Below, in pieces: positions 17,826 through 28,694 of a DNA stretch of 64,000 bases. The notes under the pieces are model-generated. The model ran no database searches. It was not told the origin of the DNA and saw only the letters and a program-made list of their open reading frames with translations. The DNA is from Mucilaginibacter sp. OK268. Lineage in GTDB: Bacteria; Bacteroidota; Bacteroidia; Sphingobacteriales; Sphingobacteriaceae. Made by a program: the position numbers and the translations under genes. The stretch is taken from the NCBI RefSeq assembly GCF_900103125.1, contig NZ_FNJV01000005.1, positions 186,001 through 250,000 of the forward strand, written 5' to 3'. The stretch's first letter is position 1, and each line of letters begins with the position of its first letter.

Positions 17826-18881
17826 TCAGGAGTTATCCCTAATCCCATTTTTCAAGCTGTATTTTTCATTTTTAAGATATGGCTGTGTCCATTGCAGGGC
17901 TATTTTGCTTCTTTGGCCGCTTTGGCAAACGAATACCAGTTTTTTATCGATGGGTAGTATATTTATGGATTCCTGTAATTCGTATAGGGGAATGTTTACG
18001 CCGCCTATATTGTAGTCATCAAACTCATAGGTTTCGCGTACATCAACAAGATAAATCTCATCAGGGGATTCTGCCAGCCAATTGGTTAGGGTTTCCATGC
18101 TAATCTCACGATCGACTGATATCGTGTGGTTCGCAGTTGCAGGTGCTAAAATTGCCTGTTTTTGTTTGGCTATTTTATATATGCTCATGCTGTTATCCAA
18201 CGCGTTCATGCTGAATAGTTTACCAGAGAGTGTTTCGCCTATGCCGCAAATGATCTTGATGGCTTCGTTGGCCATGTAAGTACCGATGATACCCGGAAGC
18301 ACACCGATAACGCCTGTTTCGGAACAATTGGGCACTTCGTTTTCGGCAGGGGGCTCTGGAAATATATCCCGGTAATTTGGCCCCTCCTGGTAATTGAACA
18401 CGGATACTTGTCCTTCAAACTTAAAAATAGAACCAAATACCGAAGGCTTGTTTAAAGCCACACAAGTATCATTCACTAGGTAACGTGTAGTAAAATTATC
18501 AGAACCATCAACGACTATATCATATCCGCTGATCAGTTTTACTGTGTTATCGATACTTAGCCGTTCCTCGTAAGCTGTTAGTTCTACGAAAGAGTTTAAC
18601 CATTCCAGCTTTTGTTTAGCCGTTTCGGCTTTGGATTTCCCAACATCGGCAATGGAGTATAAGATCTGTCGGTGTAGGTTGCTGATATCTACCACATCAT
18701 CATCAACAATGCCTATATGGCCAACACCTGCAGCCACCAGGTATTGTAAAACCGGGCAACCTAAGCCGCCTGCACCAATCATCAGCACCCTGGCTGCTTT
18801 TAATTTCTCTTGACCAGTTATACCTAACTCAGGTAATATGATCTGGCGGTTATATAATTTCAGTTCTTCACGTTCCAACAT
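17826..18881 (-). CDS. thiF: ThiF-type adenylyltransferase fused to rhodanese
   Basis: E1-like enzyme that adenylates the C-terminal glycine of ThiS so that sulfur can be loaded. The 351-residue protein has a ThiF/MoeB domain (residues 1-245; nucleotide loop GAGGLGCPV, then DDDVVDISNLHRQ) and a C-terminal rhodanese domain (about 255-350) with active-site loop VCQSGQRS. Fusion to rhodanese supplies the sulfur carrier on the same chain. The zinc CxxC seen in many ThiF/MoeB proteins is replaced by NYRD, while the later PNCSETGV Cys remains. The rhodanese domain ends early, without the usual final Trp. It is last in the thi operon, 19 bases after thiH, which supports ThiS rather than MoaD as partner. 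Confidence 0.88.
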   Translation of the reverse strand: MLEREELKLYNRQIILPELGITGQEKLKAARVLMIGAGGLGCPVLQYLVAAGVGHIGIVDDDVVDISNLHRQILYSIADVGKSKAETAKQKLEWLNSFVELTAYEERLSIDNTVKLISGYDIVVDGSDNFTTRYLVNDTCVALNKPSVFGSIFKFEGQVSVFNYQEGPNYRDIFPEPPAENEVPNCSETGVIGVLPGIIGTYMANEAIKIICGIGETLSGKLFSMNALDNSMSIYKIAKQKQAILAPATANHTISVDREISMETLTNWLAESPDEIYLVDVRETYEFDDYNIGGVNIPLYELQESINILPIDKKLVFVCQSGQRSKIALQWTQPYLKNEKYSLKNGIRDNS

Positions 18882-18900
18882 TTTTTTAAGTTTTGAACTT

Positions 18901-20013
18901 CTATGCTAAACAATTATCCCAATCCTTCCACACCGGTTCGTAGCCCTGCTGTGTGATCACTTTGGCAATTTCGGCTGGACTCCGTTCGTCTGAGATCTCA
19001 AACTGCTCCAATGATTCCGGTTCAACCGCGTAGCCGCCTGGATTGGTTTTTGAACCCGCGCTGATGGAGGTAATGCCCAGTTTGATGATATTATTTCTGA
19101 AATGAGGTGATTCGCGGGTGGAGATCGACAATTCCACTTCTTCATTAAACAAACGGTAGGCACAGATCAACTGAACCAGCTCACGGTCGTTCATTTCTAC
19201 CTTAGGTTCCAGGCCACCGCTAAAGGGGCGCAATCGGGGAAACGACAGACTGTATTTGCTTTGCCAGTATTTTTTTTCGAGGTAATTTAAGTGCAGGGCG
19301 GTAAAAAAACAATCGGTACGCCAGTCCTCTAAACCAATCAACACTCCTAAACCCATTTTATGGATGCCTGCCTGCCCAAGCCTGTCGGGGGTTTCCAGGC
19401 GGTATTTGAAATTGGATTTTTTTCCTTTGGGATGATGTTTCTTATAATCTTCGCGATGGTAGGTTTCCTGGTAAACCAATACCGTGTTTAAACCGTAGGG
19501 TGTCAATTGCTCATAATCTTCCAGATCCATAGGCTGTACCTCCATTGAGATATGTGCAAAATGTGGCCGGATAAGCTCCAGTACTTTTTTAAAGTAATCT
19601 ACATGAACCGTAACGTTGTCCTCGCCGGTTACTAAAAGTACGTGCTCATATCCCATATCCTTGATCACTGCAACCTCCTGCATAATTTCCATGGGCGACA
19701 GCGTTTTGCGCCTTACCTTATTATCATAGCTAAAGCCGCAATAGGTGCAAATATTACTGCATTCGTTGGATAGGTAAAGCGGCACATACATCTGGATCAC
19801 CTTGCCGAAGCGTTTAAGGGTAAGCTGCTGACTAAGCTGCGCCATTTGCTCCAGGTAAGGGGAAGCAGCCGGTGAAACCAGTGCTTTAAAATCCTCTAGT
19901 GTACGTTTGGTGGCCGACAAAGCCTTTTCCACATCGGCACCGGTTTTGGCGTAGATGCTGGCTTTTACCTCATCCCAGTTATAGGTTTCGAAAATATCGT
20001 TAAAGCTATGCAT
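18901..20013 (-). CDS. thiH: 2-iminoacetate synthase ThiH
   Basis: Radical SAM enzyme that splits tyrosine to dehydroglycine (2-iminoacetate) and p-cresol, feeding thiazole synthesis with ThiG. The 370-residue protein carries the CxxxCxxC cluster motif as [10 protein letters not shown] near residues 86-95 and the typical [19 protein letters not shown] segment. Its frame overlaps thiG by 8 bases, so translation is probably coupled. It needs oxygen-free or protected conditions, unlike ThiO, the glycine oxidase alternative, which is absent here. Confidence 0.96.
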   Translation of the reverse strand: MHSFNDIFETYNWDEVKASIYAKTGADVEKALSATKRTLEDFKALVSPAASPYLEQMAQLSQQLTLKRFGKVIQMYVPLYLSNECSNICTYCGFSYDNKVRRKTLSPMEIMQEVAVIKDMGYEHVLLVTGEDNVTVHVDYFKKVLELIRPHFAHISMEVQPMDLEDYEQLTPYGLNTVLVYQETYHREDYKKHHPKGKKSNFKYRLETPDRLGQAGIHKMGLGVLIGLEDWRTDCFFTALHLNYLEKKYWQSKYSLSFPRLRPFSGGLEPKVEMNDRELVQLICAYRLFNEEVELSISTRESPHFRNNIIKLGITSISAGSKTNPGGYAVEPESLEQFEISDERSPAEIAKVITQQGYEPVWKDWDNCLA

Positions 20014-20773
20014 CTAAAAAAGAGGTTAAAGGACTGCTGGCAACGGCGTGTGAAACAGGGGAGGCCAGTTTGGCTTCAAAAGCCATCCGGCCGGCCTCTA
20101 CCGCAATTTTAAAAGCTGCGGCCATCCGTACAGGATCACCGGAAACGGCTATAGCGGTGTTGACCAATACGGCATCCGCGCCAATTTCAAGCGCCCATGC
20201 AGCATCAGATGGTGAACCTATCCCGGCATCAATAATAACAGGCACATTGCTTTGTGCTATGATGATCTCTAAAAAATCAATGGTTTTTAAACCTTTATTA
20301 CTGCCAATCGGTGAACCAAGGGGCATCACGGCGGCTGTACCCGCATCTTCCAGGCGTTTGCACAAAACTGGGTCGGCATGGATATAGGGAAGCACCACAA
20401 AACCCATTTTGGCCAGTTCTTCAGTGGCTTTGAGGGTTTCGATAGGGTCCGGCATCAGGTATTTGGGATCGGGATGGATCTCCAGTTTTATCCAATTAGT
20501 TTCCAAAGCCTCGCGCGCCAGTTGCGCCGCGAAAATAGCTTCTTTGGCATTGCGTACACCCGAAGTATTGGGCAACAGGTTAATATGCGGGTATTTCAAA
20601 CGGATCAGCAGATCGTCCTGTTCATTGTTTTTGACATCAACGCGCTTTAGGGCTACCGTTACCAGTTCGGAACCCGAAGCCACCAAAGCTTCTTCCATTA
20701 ATGCAGATGAGCTAAATTTCCCTGTTCCCGTAAACAGACGGGAACTGAAAGTTTTATCGGCTATTTTTAACAT
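20006..20773 (-). CDS. thiG: Thiazole synthase ThiG
   Basis: TIM-barrel enzyme that joins deoxyxylulose 5-phosphate, dehydroglycine and ThiS-thiocarboxylate into the thiazole phosphate of thiamine. The 255-residue protein shows [12 protein letters not shown] at the N-terminus, the Schiff-base Lys in TVALKRVD near residue 44-45 of the chain's second strand region, LPNTSGV, and the phosphate motif [15 protein letters not shown]. Length is normal. It begins one base after the stop of the upstream thiE and overlaps thiH. Confidence 0.96.
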   Translation of the reverse strand: MLKIADKTFSSRLFTGTGKFSSSALMEEALVASGSELVTVALKRVDVKNNEQDDLLIRLKYPHINLLPNTSGVRNAKEAIFAAQLAREALETNWIKLEIHPDPKYLMPDPIETLKATEELAKMGFVVLPYIHADPVLCKRLEDAGTAAVMPLGSPIGSNKGLKTIDFLEIIIAQSNVPVIIDAGIGSPSDAAWALEIGADAVLVNTAIAVSGDPVRMAAAFKIAVEAGRMAFEAKLASPVSHAVASSPLTSFLDA

Positions 20774-21418
20774 TTATACTTCTTTTAAAACGTTCATGTG
20801 TAACTGCCGGTAGATATGTTGGGTAGTTTGTGCCGCATCGGCAGCATGTGTAATTGCTCCTGAAATGGCCACACCATGTACACCAGTTTGCATGATAGCC
20901 GGGATATCATTCGGTTCAATTCCACCAATGGCTATAATGGGAATATTGATACCGCCTGATCTCACCCGCTCTAAAATTTCCCGGTAGCCTTCCAATCCTA
21001 AAATCGGACTTAGCTTTTGTTTGGTTTTGGTAAACCGATAGGGCCCCAATCCAATATAATCAGCGCCTTCGGCAACTCTTTGTTCAATGTGCTCAAATGT
21101 ATTGGCTGTTCCGCCGATGATCATTTGGTTACCTACTATTTGCCGTGCCTGGGCAATGGGTATATCCTGTAAGCCGAGGTGTAAGCCATAAGCTCCGGCT
21201 TTTAGCGCGATTTCCGGATGATCATTTACGATGAGTTTCGCATCAAATTCTTCGCATAAGGCCCGCGCCTCCAATGCATATTCAATGATCACGTTTTCGG
21301 GCTGATCCTTTACCCGGAGCTGGATCCACTTACAACCGGCAAGCAATGCGGCTTTTATAGCGGTGATGTGCGTTTCGTTTGTTGGTTGCTGCGATATATA
21401 ATGAAGTTTATCAATCAT
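20774..21418 (-). CDS. thiE: Thiamine-phosphate synthase ThiE
   Basis: Couples the hydroxymethylpyrimidine diphosphate and thiazole phosphate to thiamine phosphate. The 214-residue TIM barrel has WIQLRVKD at about residues 30-37, LIVNDHPEIALKAGAYGLHLGLQD, then DYIGLGPYRFTKTKQ and the phosphate loop IIAIGGIEPNDIPAIMQTGVHGVAISGAI (given in parts as the family signature). All key ThiE segments are intact, so of the two thiE-type genes here this is the likely synthase. It overlaps the upstream paralogue by four bases (ATGA). Confidence 0.93.
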   Translation of the reverse strand: MIDKLHYISQQPTNETHITAIKAALLAGCKWIQLRVKDQPENVIIEYALEARALCEEFDAKLIVNDHPEIALKAGAYGLHLGLQDIPIAQARQIVGNQMIIGGTANTFEHIEQRVAEGADYIGLGPYRFTKTKQKLSPILGLEGYREILERVRSGGINIPIIAIGGIEPNDIPAIMQTGVHGVAISGAITHAADAAQTTQHIYRQLHMNVLKEV

Positions 21419-22023
21419 GTTTGGTTTATTAAAAGATGTTCCTGTAATTTTCTAAAGATGGCAACAGCTTGCACGGGATCGTTCCATATTGTGCCCAAAA
21501 CAGCTGCCCCATCAAAACACATGTGTTTTAGTTTATCCAGATTCGAGCGTTCCACGCCGCCTAGGGCGATAATCTTTGGTTGAATGTCATCTCGATTTAT
21601 TCGAAAATCTTTTGTCAGTTTACTTTGATAACCCGGTTTGGATATGCTGTTAAATACAGGCCCGAAAAGGGTATAATCAAATGGCTTTAATGAGCTCAAG
21701 TCAGTTATATCATGAATTGATGTACTCAACACATATCCTTCTTTTTTCTGAAGGATCAACTTATCCTGTTCAGTAGCCAATCTATGTTTTTCCGTATAAT
21801 GCAGCCTTTTGATATCAAAATCCAGAGCGATGCGATGATGCTGATGTAATGCGATATACGGATGAAAAATCTGATCGATCTGTCGTAACAGATCAATCAG
21901 TCGCTTTTCATCCCAATCAGGTTTCCGCAAATGAAAACGCGTTAAACCGGCCTCAAACAATTGGTTGATTATCGTGGCCTCATCGGTTACCTGATCGGGA
22001 CGTGAAATAACTATTAGTTGCAT
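21415..22023 (-). CDS. ThiE/TenI-like paralogue
   Basis: A second, more diverged TIM-barrel protein of the ThiE/TenI group, 202 residues. It keeps FHLRKPDW, ALHQHHRIALDF, DYTLFGPVFNSISKPGY and IIALGGVERSNLDKL, but the pyrophosphate-binding segments are altered (ALHQHH in place of the VNDHP-type motif). In B. subtilis, TenI has no synthase activity and instead helps aromatise the thiazole carboxylate; a similar helper role here is an inference. It lies between thiC and thiE and overlaps thiE by four bases. Confidence 0.82.
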   Translation of the reverse strand: MQLIVISRPDQVTDEATIINQLFEAGLTRFHLRKPDWDEKRLIDLLRQIDQIFHPYIALHQHHRIALDFDIKRLHYTEKHRLATEQDKLILQKKEGYVLSTSIHDITDLSSLKPFDYTLFGPVFNSISKPGYQSKLTKDFRINRDDIQPKIIALGGVERSNLDKLKHMCFDGAAVLGTIWNDPVQAVAIFRKLQEHLLINQT

Positions 22024-22126
22024 ATACCCCCTCTAAATCTCCCCGGAAGGGGAGACTTTTGATTTACTATTTAATTAACCTCATTGACTCCTAAAGCCCT
22101 CCCTTCCGGGGAGGGTTGGGTGGGGT
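22024..22126. repeat. Inverted pair of CTCCCCGGAAGGGGAG palindromes
   Basis: Two imperfect inverted copies (about 22024-22058 and 22089-22126), each centred on CTCCCCGGAAGGGGAG or a close variant, fill the only sizeable gap inside the thi operon, between thiC and the thiE paralogue. A degenerate relative (CTCTCCGAAAGAGGGG) is at 28550-28565. Confidence 0.6.
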
Positions 22127-24055
<1,929 letters not shown>

Positions 24056-24080
24056 TATCATTGGGGAATTTCAATGATCG

Positions 24081-24114
24081 TTTCATTTGCACACCCGCAC
24101 ATTTGCATATCTGC
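24081..24114. repeat. AGATGTGC-type words, period 8
   Basis: On the minus strand GCAGATATGCAAATGTGC continues into GGGTGTGCAAATGAAA; same word class as 17605-17642, located between thiS and thiC. Confidence 0.6.
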
Positions 24115-24116
24115 TT

Positions 24117-24320
24117 TTACCCCCCCTGAGTTGCTTTGATAATGACTATTTGATCGTTGGGGCTGATGTTGTGATCAGTCCACTTGGCCCGTGGAATAAT
24201 GGCCTGGTTGATGGCTACGGCAATGCCTTTTGGCAAAGCGTCGAATACAATAGTCAGCATTTGCTGCACATTGCATACATCGGTAACCTGGTAAGTTTGT
24301 TGATTTACGGTGATTTCCAT
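24117..24320 (-). CDS. thiS: Sulfur carrier protein ThiS
   Basis: Ubiquitin-like sulfur carrier of 67 residues that ends in Gly-Gly (ATQGG), the site where ThiF adenylates and sulfur is loaded as a thiocarboxylate for thiazole synthesis. The N-terminal MEITVNQQTYQV is a typical beta-grasp start. It is the first gene after the TPP riboswitch and leads the operon. Confidence 0.94.
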   Translation of the reverse strand: MEITVNQQTYQVTDVCNVQQMLTIVFDALPKGIAVAINQAIIPRAKWTDHNISPNDQIVIIKATQGG

Positions 24321-24399
24321 TCTTCATCTAAAATTTCGACTTTAGGAATGGCCCCGTTTACATGGAGGAAAGAAAAAATAACCTTACAGGGTTATCGTC

Positions 24400-24476
24400 A
24401 CTTTTCCCTTCGGCAGTACTAACTGCATCAGGTTCAAAGGGTATTATCTCAGTCCATTAAAGGACACCCCTAAAGT
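24400..24476 (-). ncRNA. TPP riboswitch (THI element)
   Basis: On the minus strand the conserved blocks are present in order: AGGGGTGTCC, ACTGAGATAATACCC, TTGAACCTGATGCAGTTAGTACTGCC and GAAGGGA. Stem P1 pairs ACTTT (24472-24476) with AAAGT (24400-24404). It lies 80 bases upstream of thiS and should shut off the thi operon when thiamine pyrophosphate is abundant. In Bacteroidota these switches often act on translation or attenuate transcription; no clear terminator is visible between it and thiS. Confidence 0.95.
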
Positions 24477-24604
24477 TGCGGTAAACTTATAAAAAAATAG
24501 ATAATTCAAAGAGATATTTATTTTTTTTAAATTTCTTTTGATACTGCTGACATAAGGTTGTCACTGGCCGTTGGTTTCTTTGTTCTATCAAAACAAAAGG
24601 AACC

Positions 24605-25123
24605 ATGGAAACAAATGCAATTCAACAACAAGTAAACAATTCAACCGCTCAGCTTATTTCACCAGAAGCTTTATTAAACCACTGGCAAGGCCATCGCAAA
24701 TTAACCCGGAAAGTTATTGAGGCCTTTCCCGAAGATAAATTATTCAATTATTCTGTAGGAGGGATGCGTTCATTTGGTGTGATGGTTATTGAAATTATGG
24801 ATATAGCTCATTATGGTATTGATGGTATCATCACCGGGAAGTGGAATGCCCTGCTTGATCATTCTTCAGGCAATATACCGACACAACCGAAAGCCGAAAT
24901 TTTGAAGCAATGGGATGAGATCACAGCGCAAATTAATGAATACTGGCCCCAAATTTCAGTAGAGCGTTTTTTAGAAGTAGAACTGGCCTTTGGAGCTTAT
25001 GAAAATCAAAATATTGGCACTATACTTTATGCTATTGATAACGAGATCCATCACCGCGCGCAAGCCTACGTTTACCTGCGTACATTAGGTATTGAGCCAC
25101 CTGCATTTTGGGACAGGTATTAA
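24605..25123 (+). CDS. DinB-family protein
   Basis: Four-helix-bundle protein of the DinB/YfiT group, 172 residues, cytoplasmic. Conserved positions include NHWQGHRKLTRKVIEAFPEDKL near residues 25-46, a His in IMDIAHYGIDG and the metal-side EIHHRAQAYVYLRTLG at about 147-162. DinB proteins bind a divalent metal through three histidines, and some are thiol transferases or damage-induced; the substrate here is unknown. It is divergent from the thi operon and followed by a terminator, so monocistronic. Confidence 0.85.
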   Translation: METNAIQQQVNNSTAQLISPEALLNHWQGHRKLTRKVIEAFPEDKLFNYSVGGMRSFGVMVIEIMDIAHYGIDGIITGKWNALLDHSSGNIPTQPKAEILKQWDEITAQINEYWPQISVERFLEVELAFGAYENQNIGTILYAIDNEIHHRAQAYVYLRTLGIEPPAFWDRY

Positions 25124-25139
25124 GCTGACCCTATAAATC

Positions 25140-25170
25140 AAAAAAGCAGCTTCAACCGGGCTGCTTTTTT
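25140..25170. terminator. Bidirectional terminator
   Basis: Stem AAAAAGCAGC / GCTGCTTTTT with A-run on one side and T-run on the other, 17 bases after the DinB gene. Confidence 0.85.
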
Positions 25171-25188
25171 GATTGTTTTTGATAAAAC

Positions 25189-25320
25189 CTATATCGTAGT
25201 AACAGGCAAATTTCCATTGTAAGCATGAACGATCATCCCGATATTATTAAAATTATAATCTTTATTCTTATCCAGCTGTGTTGCTACTTCAGGCTTATCC
25301 TTTAAACTTGAGATACCCAT
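25189..25320 (-). CDS. Possible small protein, 43 aa
   Basis: A 43-codon frame with ATG at 25318-25320 and TAG at 25189-25191. The translation is charged and looks protein-like (KDKPEVATQLDKNKDYNF near the start, then NNIGMIVHAYNGNLPVTT). The bidirectional terminator at 25140-25170 would end it. I know no family. It might be the remnant of a longer gene. Called on codon pattern alone, with low confidence. Confidence 0.3.
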   Translation of the reverse strand: MGISSLKDKPEVATQLDKNKDYNFNNIGMIVHAYNGNLPVTTI

Positions 25321-25373
25321 TGCCAATATTTTCTATAATTTTACAGGCTCAGTAAAATAAAATTAGCAGCACA

Positions 25374-25835
25374 TTGTACTCAAAAGACGAGGCATCACAA
25401 ATAAGACAAGGTTTTTGGACCGCATTTGGGCAATATATAGCACCACAATTATCGACCGATGGTTTAAGAATTAACTGGATCAATTATAAAACCGGCATTA
25501 AACACCTGAGCTTTAAAATGCAAACCGGTAATCGACAGGCCTACATTGCTATTGAAATATCCCATCCGGACGCTGGTATGCAGGAACTAATGTTTGAGCA
25601 ATTCAAGGAGCTGAAAGCCGTATTAGATACCAATCTTAATGAGGAATGGGACTGGGAGCTCCATACCCGCGACGAAAGCAATAAACTGATAAGCCGCATC
25701 ATCAAAACGCTGCCGTCTGCAAGTATCTTTAATCGTAACGATTGGCCTGCACTAATCTCCTTTTTTAAACCCCGTATCATAGCCCTTGATGAATTCTGGA
25801 GTGTAGCTCAGTATAGTTTTGAGGTGTTTAAGTAA
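25374..25835 (+). CDS. DUF4268-family protein, TTG start
   Basis: Cytoplasmic protein of 153 residues of the DUF4268 family, a fold related to restriction-like nuclease relatives but without assigned function. Family members begin MYSKEEAS followed by FW.AFGQY, and this frame reads exactly that when the TTG at 25374 is used; no ATG occurs before residue 51. The conserved GLRINWINYKTGIKHLSF and WELHTRDE segments are present. The ORF is monocistronic and flanked downstream by period-8 repeats. Confidence 0.8.
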   Translation: MYSKDEASQIRQGFWTAFGQYIAPQLSTDGLRINWINYKTGIKHLSFKMQTGNRQAYIAIEISHPDAGMQELMFEQFKELKAVLDTNLNEEWDWELHTRDESNKLISRIIKTLPSASIFNRNDWPALISFFKPRIIALDEFWSVAQYSFEVFK

Positions 25836-25838
25836 AAT

Positions 25839-25944
25839 CAGATGTGCGAATGTGCAAATGAAGGTAATTGATTAATGATTTGTTTTCTTAATCTGCACAT
25901 CCGCACATTTGCATATCCGCACATCAAATCTCATCTGCACATCT
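25839..25944. repeat. Inverted AGATGTGC-type period-8 repeats
   Basis: A short copy on the plus strand (25839-25861, GATGTGCGAATGTGCAAATG) faces a longer copy on the minus strand (25891-25944, read in plus as TCTGCACATCCGCACATT and further units), giving a loose inverted pair. Confidence 0.65.
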
Positions 25945-26071
25945 AATTCTACATATCGTCTCAATTAATCGTCAATTTAACGCTTTTTGTAGAGAGGTAC
26001 CTGTTTTAAGCCGAAAAATGCAAATATTTACGGCTCTATAATTTCATATTGTATAAACCATTTATAAAAAC

Positions 26072-28534
26072 ATGAAAAGGTTCCCATTAGTTGTTTGCCT
26101 AATGTTAGCAGGCTTTTTGGCCAGGGCACAGGCTACCAAAGCGCCTGCTTACCCCCTTATTACCCACAATCCTTATTTCAGTATCTGGTCGTTTACCGAT
26201 AGCCTGAATGAATCTACCACGCATCACTGGACCGGTAAAGATCAATCGCTGCTGGGCCTCATTAAAGTGGATGGCACTGTTTACTGTTTTATGGGTAAGG
26301 AACCAGTGGAGTATAAAACCATATTGGCCCCTGCTGATGAAAAACCTTATACCTGTAAATTTACAGAGACGGAGCCTTCAAAAGACTGGGCATCTGCCAA
26401 ATTTGATGACGGTAGCTGGAAAACAGGAATAGCTCCTTTCAGCAGCGATAAACAAGCCGCCAAGACCTTATGGACGGGCCGGGATATCTGGGTGCGTCGT
26501 ACTTTTACCTTGAACGATCTTAGCTTTAATAAGCTTTGGTTAAGGCTGCACCATGACGATGAAGCCGAGGTTTACATTAATGGTAAAAAAGTAAGCGAAC
26601 AAGGCGGTGCCAATGGCGATCTGCAATATTTCCCACTTTCTAATGATGCTGTAAGCTCGCTGAAAAAAGGTGAAAATGTGCTGGCCTTACATTGTACCAA
26701 TACCGGCGGCGGTGCCTGGCTTGATGCTGGTTTAGCCGATGAACTAAAACCAATCGGTCATGCCGCCCTTGAACTGGCAAAACAAACCAGCGTAACTTTA
26801 AATGCTACCCAAACCATTTACAACTTTACATGCGGTAAAGCCGATCTGCAGCTTACCTTCACTTCGCCATTGTTGATGAGTGATCTGAGCATTTTATCGC
26901 GCCCGGTATCTTATATCAGTTATAAGGTAAAATCAAATGATGGCGCATCGCATGATGTGAAGGTTTATTTAGGTGCATCGGCAGATATCGCACGTAATAC
27001 ACCGCAGCAACCGGTAACCACACAGCAATATACATCAGGTACGCTGTCTGTTTTAAAAGCTGGTACTATTGAACAGCCTATACTGCAAAAGAAAGGTGAC
27101 GACCTGCGCATCGACTGGGGGTATATGTATGTAGCTGTACCAAAAACAGCCAATGCACAACAATATGTAAGCACCGGCAAGCAATCTGTCGATTCATTTT
27201 TTAGTGGCGATAGTAAATCAACCACAAAGGAGGGGAGTAACCTGGTTTTAAATACGGTGATCCCTTTTGGAAAAGTGGGCAAAACTGCCGTGGCTAAATT
27301 TATAGAGCTGGGTTATGACGATATTACTCCGGTGCAATACTTCCATACTAATTTAAAACCATGGTGGCAAAACGCGCAGACTAAAACTATAGAGCAGGTA
27401 TTGGCCAAAGCCGCTACAGAATATCCCGCAATACTGCAAAAATGTGCCGCGTTTAATACTTCTATGTATAGAGACGCCCAGAATGCGGGTGGTACGCCGT
27501 ATGCTAAACTATGTGTGCTGGCTTACAGGCAGGCTATTTCTGCTCATACACTGGTGAAAAGTCCGAAGGGGGAGATCTTATTCCTGTCGAAAGAGAATTT
27601 TAGTAATGGTTCTATCAATACCGTTGACGTTACTTATCCATCGGCGCCATTATTTTTGCTTTACAACCCTAAGCTGATGGAAGGTATGCTGAATGGAATC
27701 TTCTATTTTAGCGAGACAGGTAAATTCGCCCATGATTTCGCCGCACATGATCTGGGTACCTATCCTTTAGCTAATGGTCAAACCTATGGTGAAGGGATGC
27801 CTGTGGAAGAATCAGGCAATATGCTTGCCTTAACCGCGGCTATAGTAAGAGCCAATGGCAATAACCCTGCTTATGCCAAAAAGCATTGGAAAACACTAAC
27901 CACCTGGACAAATTACTTAGCCAAGGAAGGTTTAGATCCCGCCAACCAGTTATGTACAGATGATTTTGCCGGTCACCTGGCGCGTAACGCTAACTTATCG
28001 GCCAAGGCTATTGTCGGTGTAGGCTGTTATGCCCATTTAGCCGAGTTACTCGGTCAAAAGGATGTAGCTGCAAAATACCGTGCGATGGCTAAGGATATGG
28101 TGGCCAAATGGATGAAAATGGCCGATGCCGGCGATCATTATTCGCTGGTGTTTGATAAAAAAGACACCTGGAGTCAGAAATATAATATTGTTTGGGATAA
28201 AATCCTTGGTTTAAACCTATTCCCACAATCGGTTTATGACCGCGAGATAAAATTCTATCTGACCAAACAAAATCAATATGGCATACCGCTGGATAGCCGT
28301 AAAACCTATACCAAAAGTGACTGGATCATCTGGACGGCTACTTTGGCTAAAAACAGGGCCGATTTTGAGGCGTTGGTTAACCCGGTTTATAAATATGCGA
28401 TGGAAACACCAACCCGCGTACCTCTGAGCGACTGGCACGAAACTATCAACGGCAAACAGGTAGGTTTCCAGGCCCGCAGTGTGGTAGGCGGATACTATAT
28501 CAAGCTATTACAGCAAAAATGGAGCGCTAAATAA
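26072..28534 (+). CDS. Secreted glutaminase-like DUF4965 protein
   Basis: Large exported protein of 820 residues. A signal peptide ends near residue 20 (GFLARAQ). The domain order is a short DUF4964-like start (YPLITHNPYFSIW, residues 27-40), an inserted galactose-binding-like module (about 90-230; LRLHHDDEAEVYINGKKV), then DUF5127, DUF4965 and a C-terminal six-hairpin DUF1793 region (MPVEESGNMLALTAAIVRANG; LGLNLFPQSVYDREIKFY). Fungal GtaA glutaminases share this order, hence the name, but in Bacteroidota the substrate is unproven and could be a glycan. The extra lectin-like insertion suggests binding to a carbohydrate. Confidence 0.85.
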   Translation: MKRFPLVVCLMLAGFLARAQATKAPAYPLITHNPYFSIWSFTDSLNESTTHHWTGKDQSLLGLIKVDGTVYCFMGKEPVEYKTILAPADEKPYTCKFTETEPSKDWASAKFDDGSWKTGIAPFSSDKQAAKTLWTGRDIWVRRTFTLNDLSFNKLWLRLHHDDEAEVYINGKKVSEQGGANGDLQYFPLSNDAVSSLKKGENVLALHCTNTGGGAWLDAGLADELKPIGHAALELAKQTSVTLNATQTIYNFTCGKADLQLTFTSPLLMSDLSILSRPVSYISYKVKSNDGASHDVKVYLGASADIARNTPQQPVTTQQYTSGTLSVLKAGTIEQPILQKKGDDLRIDWGYMYVAVPKTANAQQYVSTGKQSVDSFFSGDSKSTTKEGSNLVLNTVIPFGKVGKTAVAKFIELGYDDITPVQYFHTNLKPWWQNAQTKTIEQVLAKAATEYPAILQKCAAFNTSMYRDAQNAGGTPYAKLCVLAYRQAISAHTLVKSPKGEILFLSKENFSNGSINTVDVTYPSAPLFLLYNPKLMEGMLNGIFYFSETGKFAHDFAAHDLGTYPLANGQTYGEGMPVEESGNMLALTAAIVRANGNNPAYAKKHWKTLTTWTNYLAKEGLDPANQLCTDDFAGHLARNANLSAKAIVGVGCYAHLAELLGQKDVAAKYRAMAKDMVAKWMKMADAGDHYSLVFDKKDTWSQKYNIVWDKILGLNLFPQSVYDREIKFYLTKQNQYGIPLDSRKTYTKSDWIIWTATLAKNRADFEALVNPVYKYAMETPTRVPLSDWHETINGKQVGFQARSVVGGYYIKLLQQKWSAK

Positions 28535-28582
28535 ACCCAACCCAAATCCTCTCCGAAAGAGGGGCCATAAATAAAAATACAC

Positions 28583-28667
28583 GCGTCATTGCGAGGCACG
28601 AAGCAATCTCTATGCTATACAGGGCCGACCTGCTTATCGGGGATTGCTTCGTGCCTCGCAATGACGC
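28583..28667. repeat. REP-like palindrome, GTCATTGCGAGG family
   Basis: Perfect 26-base arms (28583-28608 and 28642-28667; GTCATTGCGAGGCACGAAGC and its complement) around a 33-base loop. The same family occurs at 31720-31820 and, diverged, at 48584-48676. Confidence 0.85.
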
Positions 28668-28694
28668 TTTTTGATTCTGATCTTAATTACCTAC

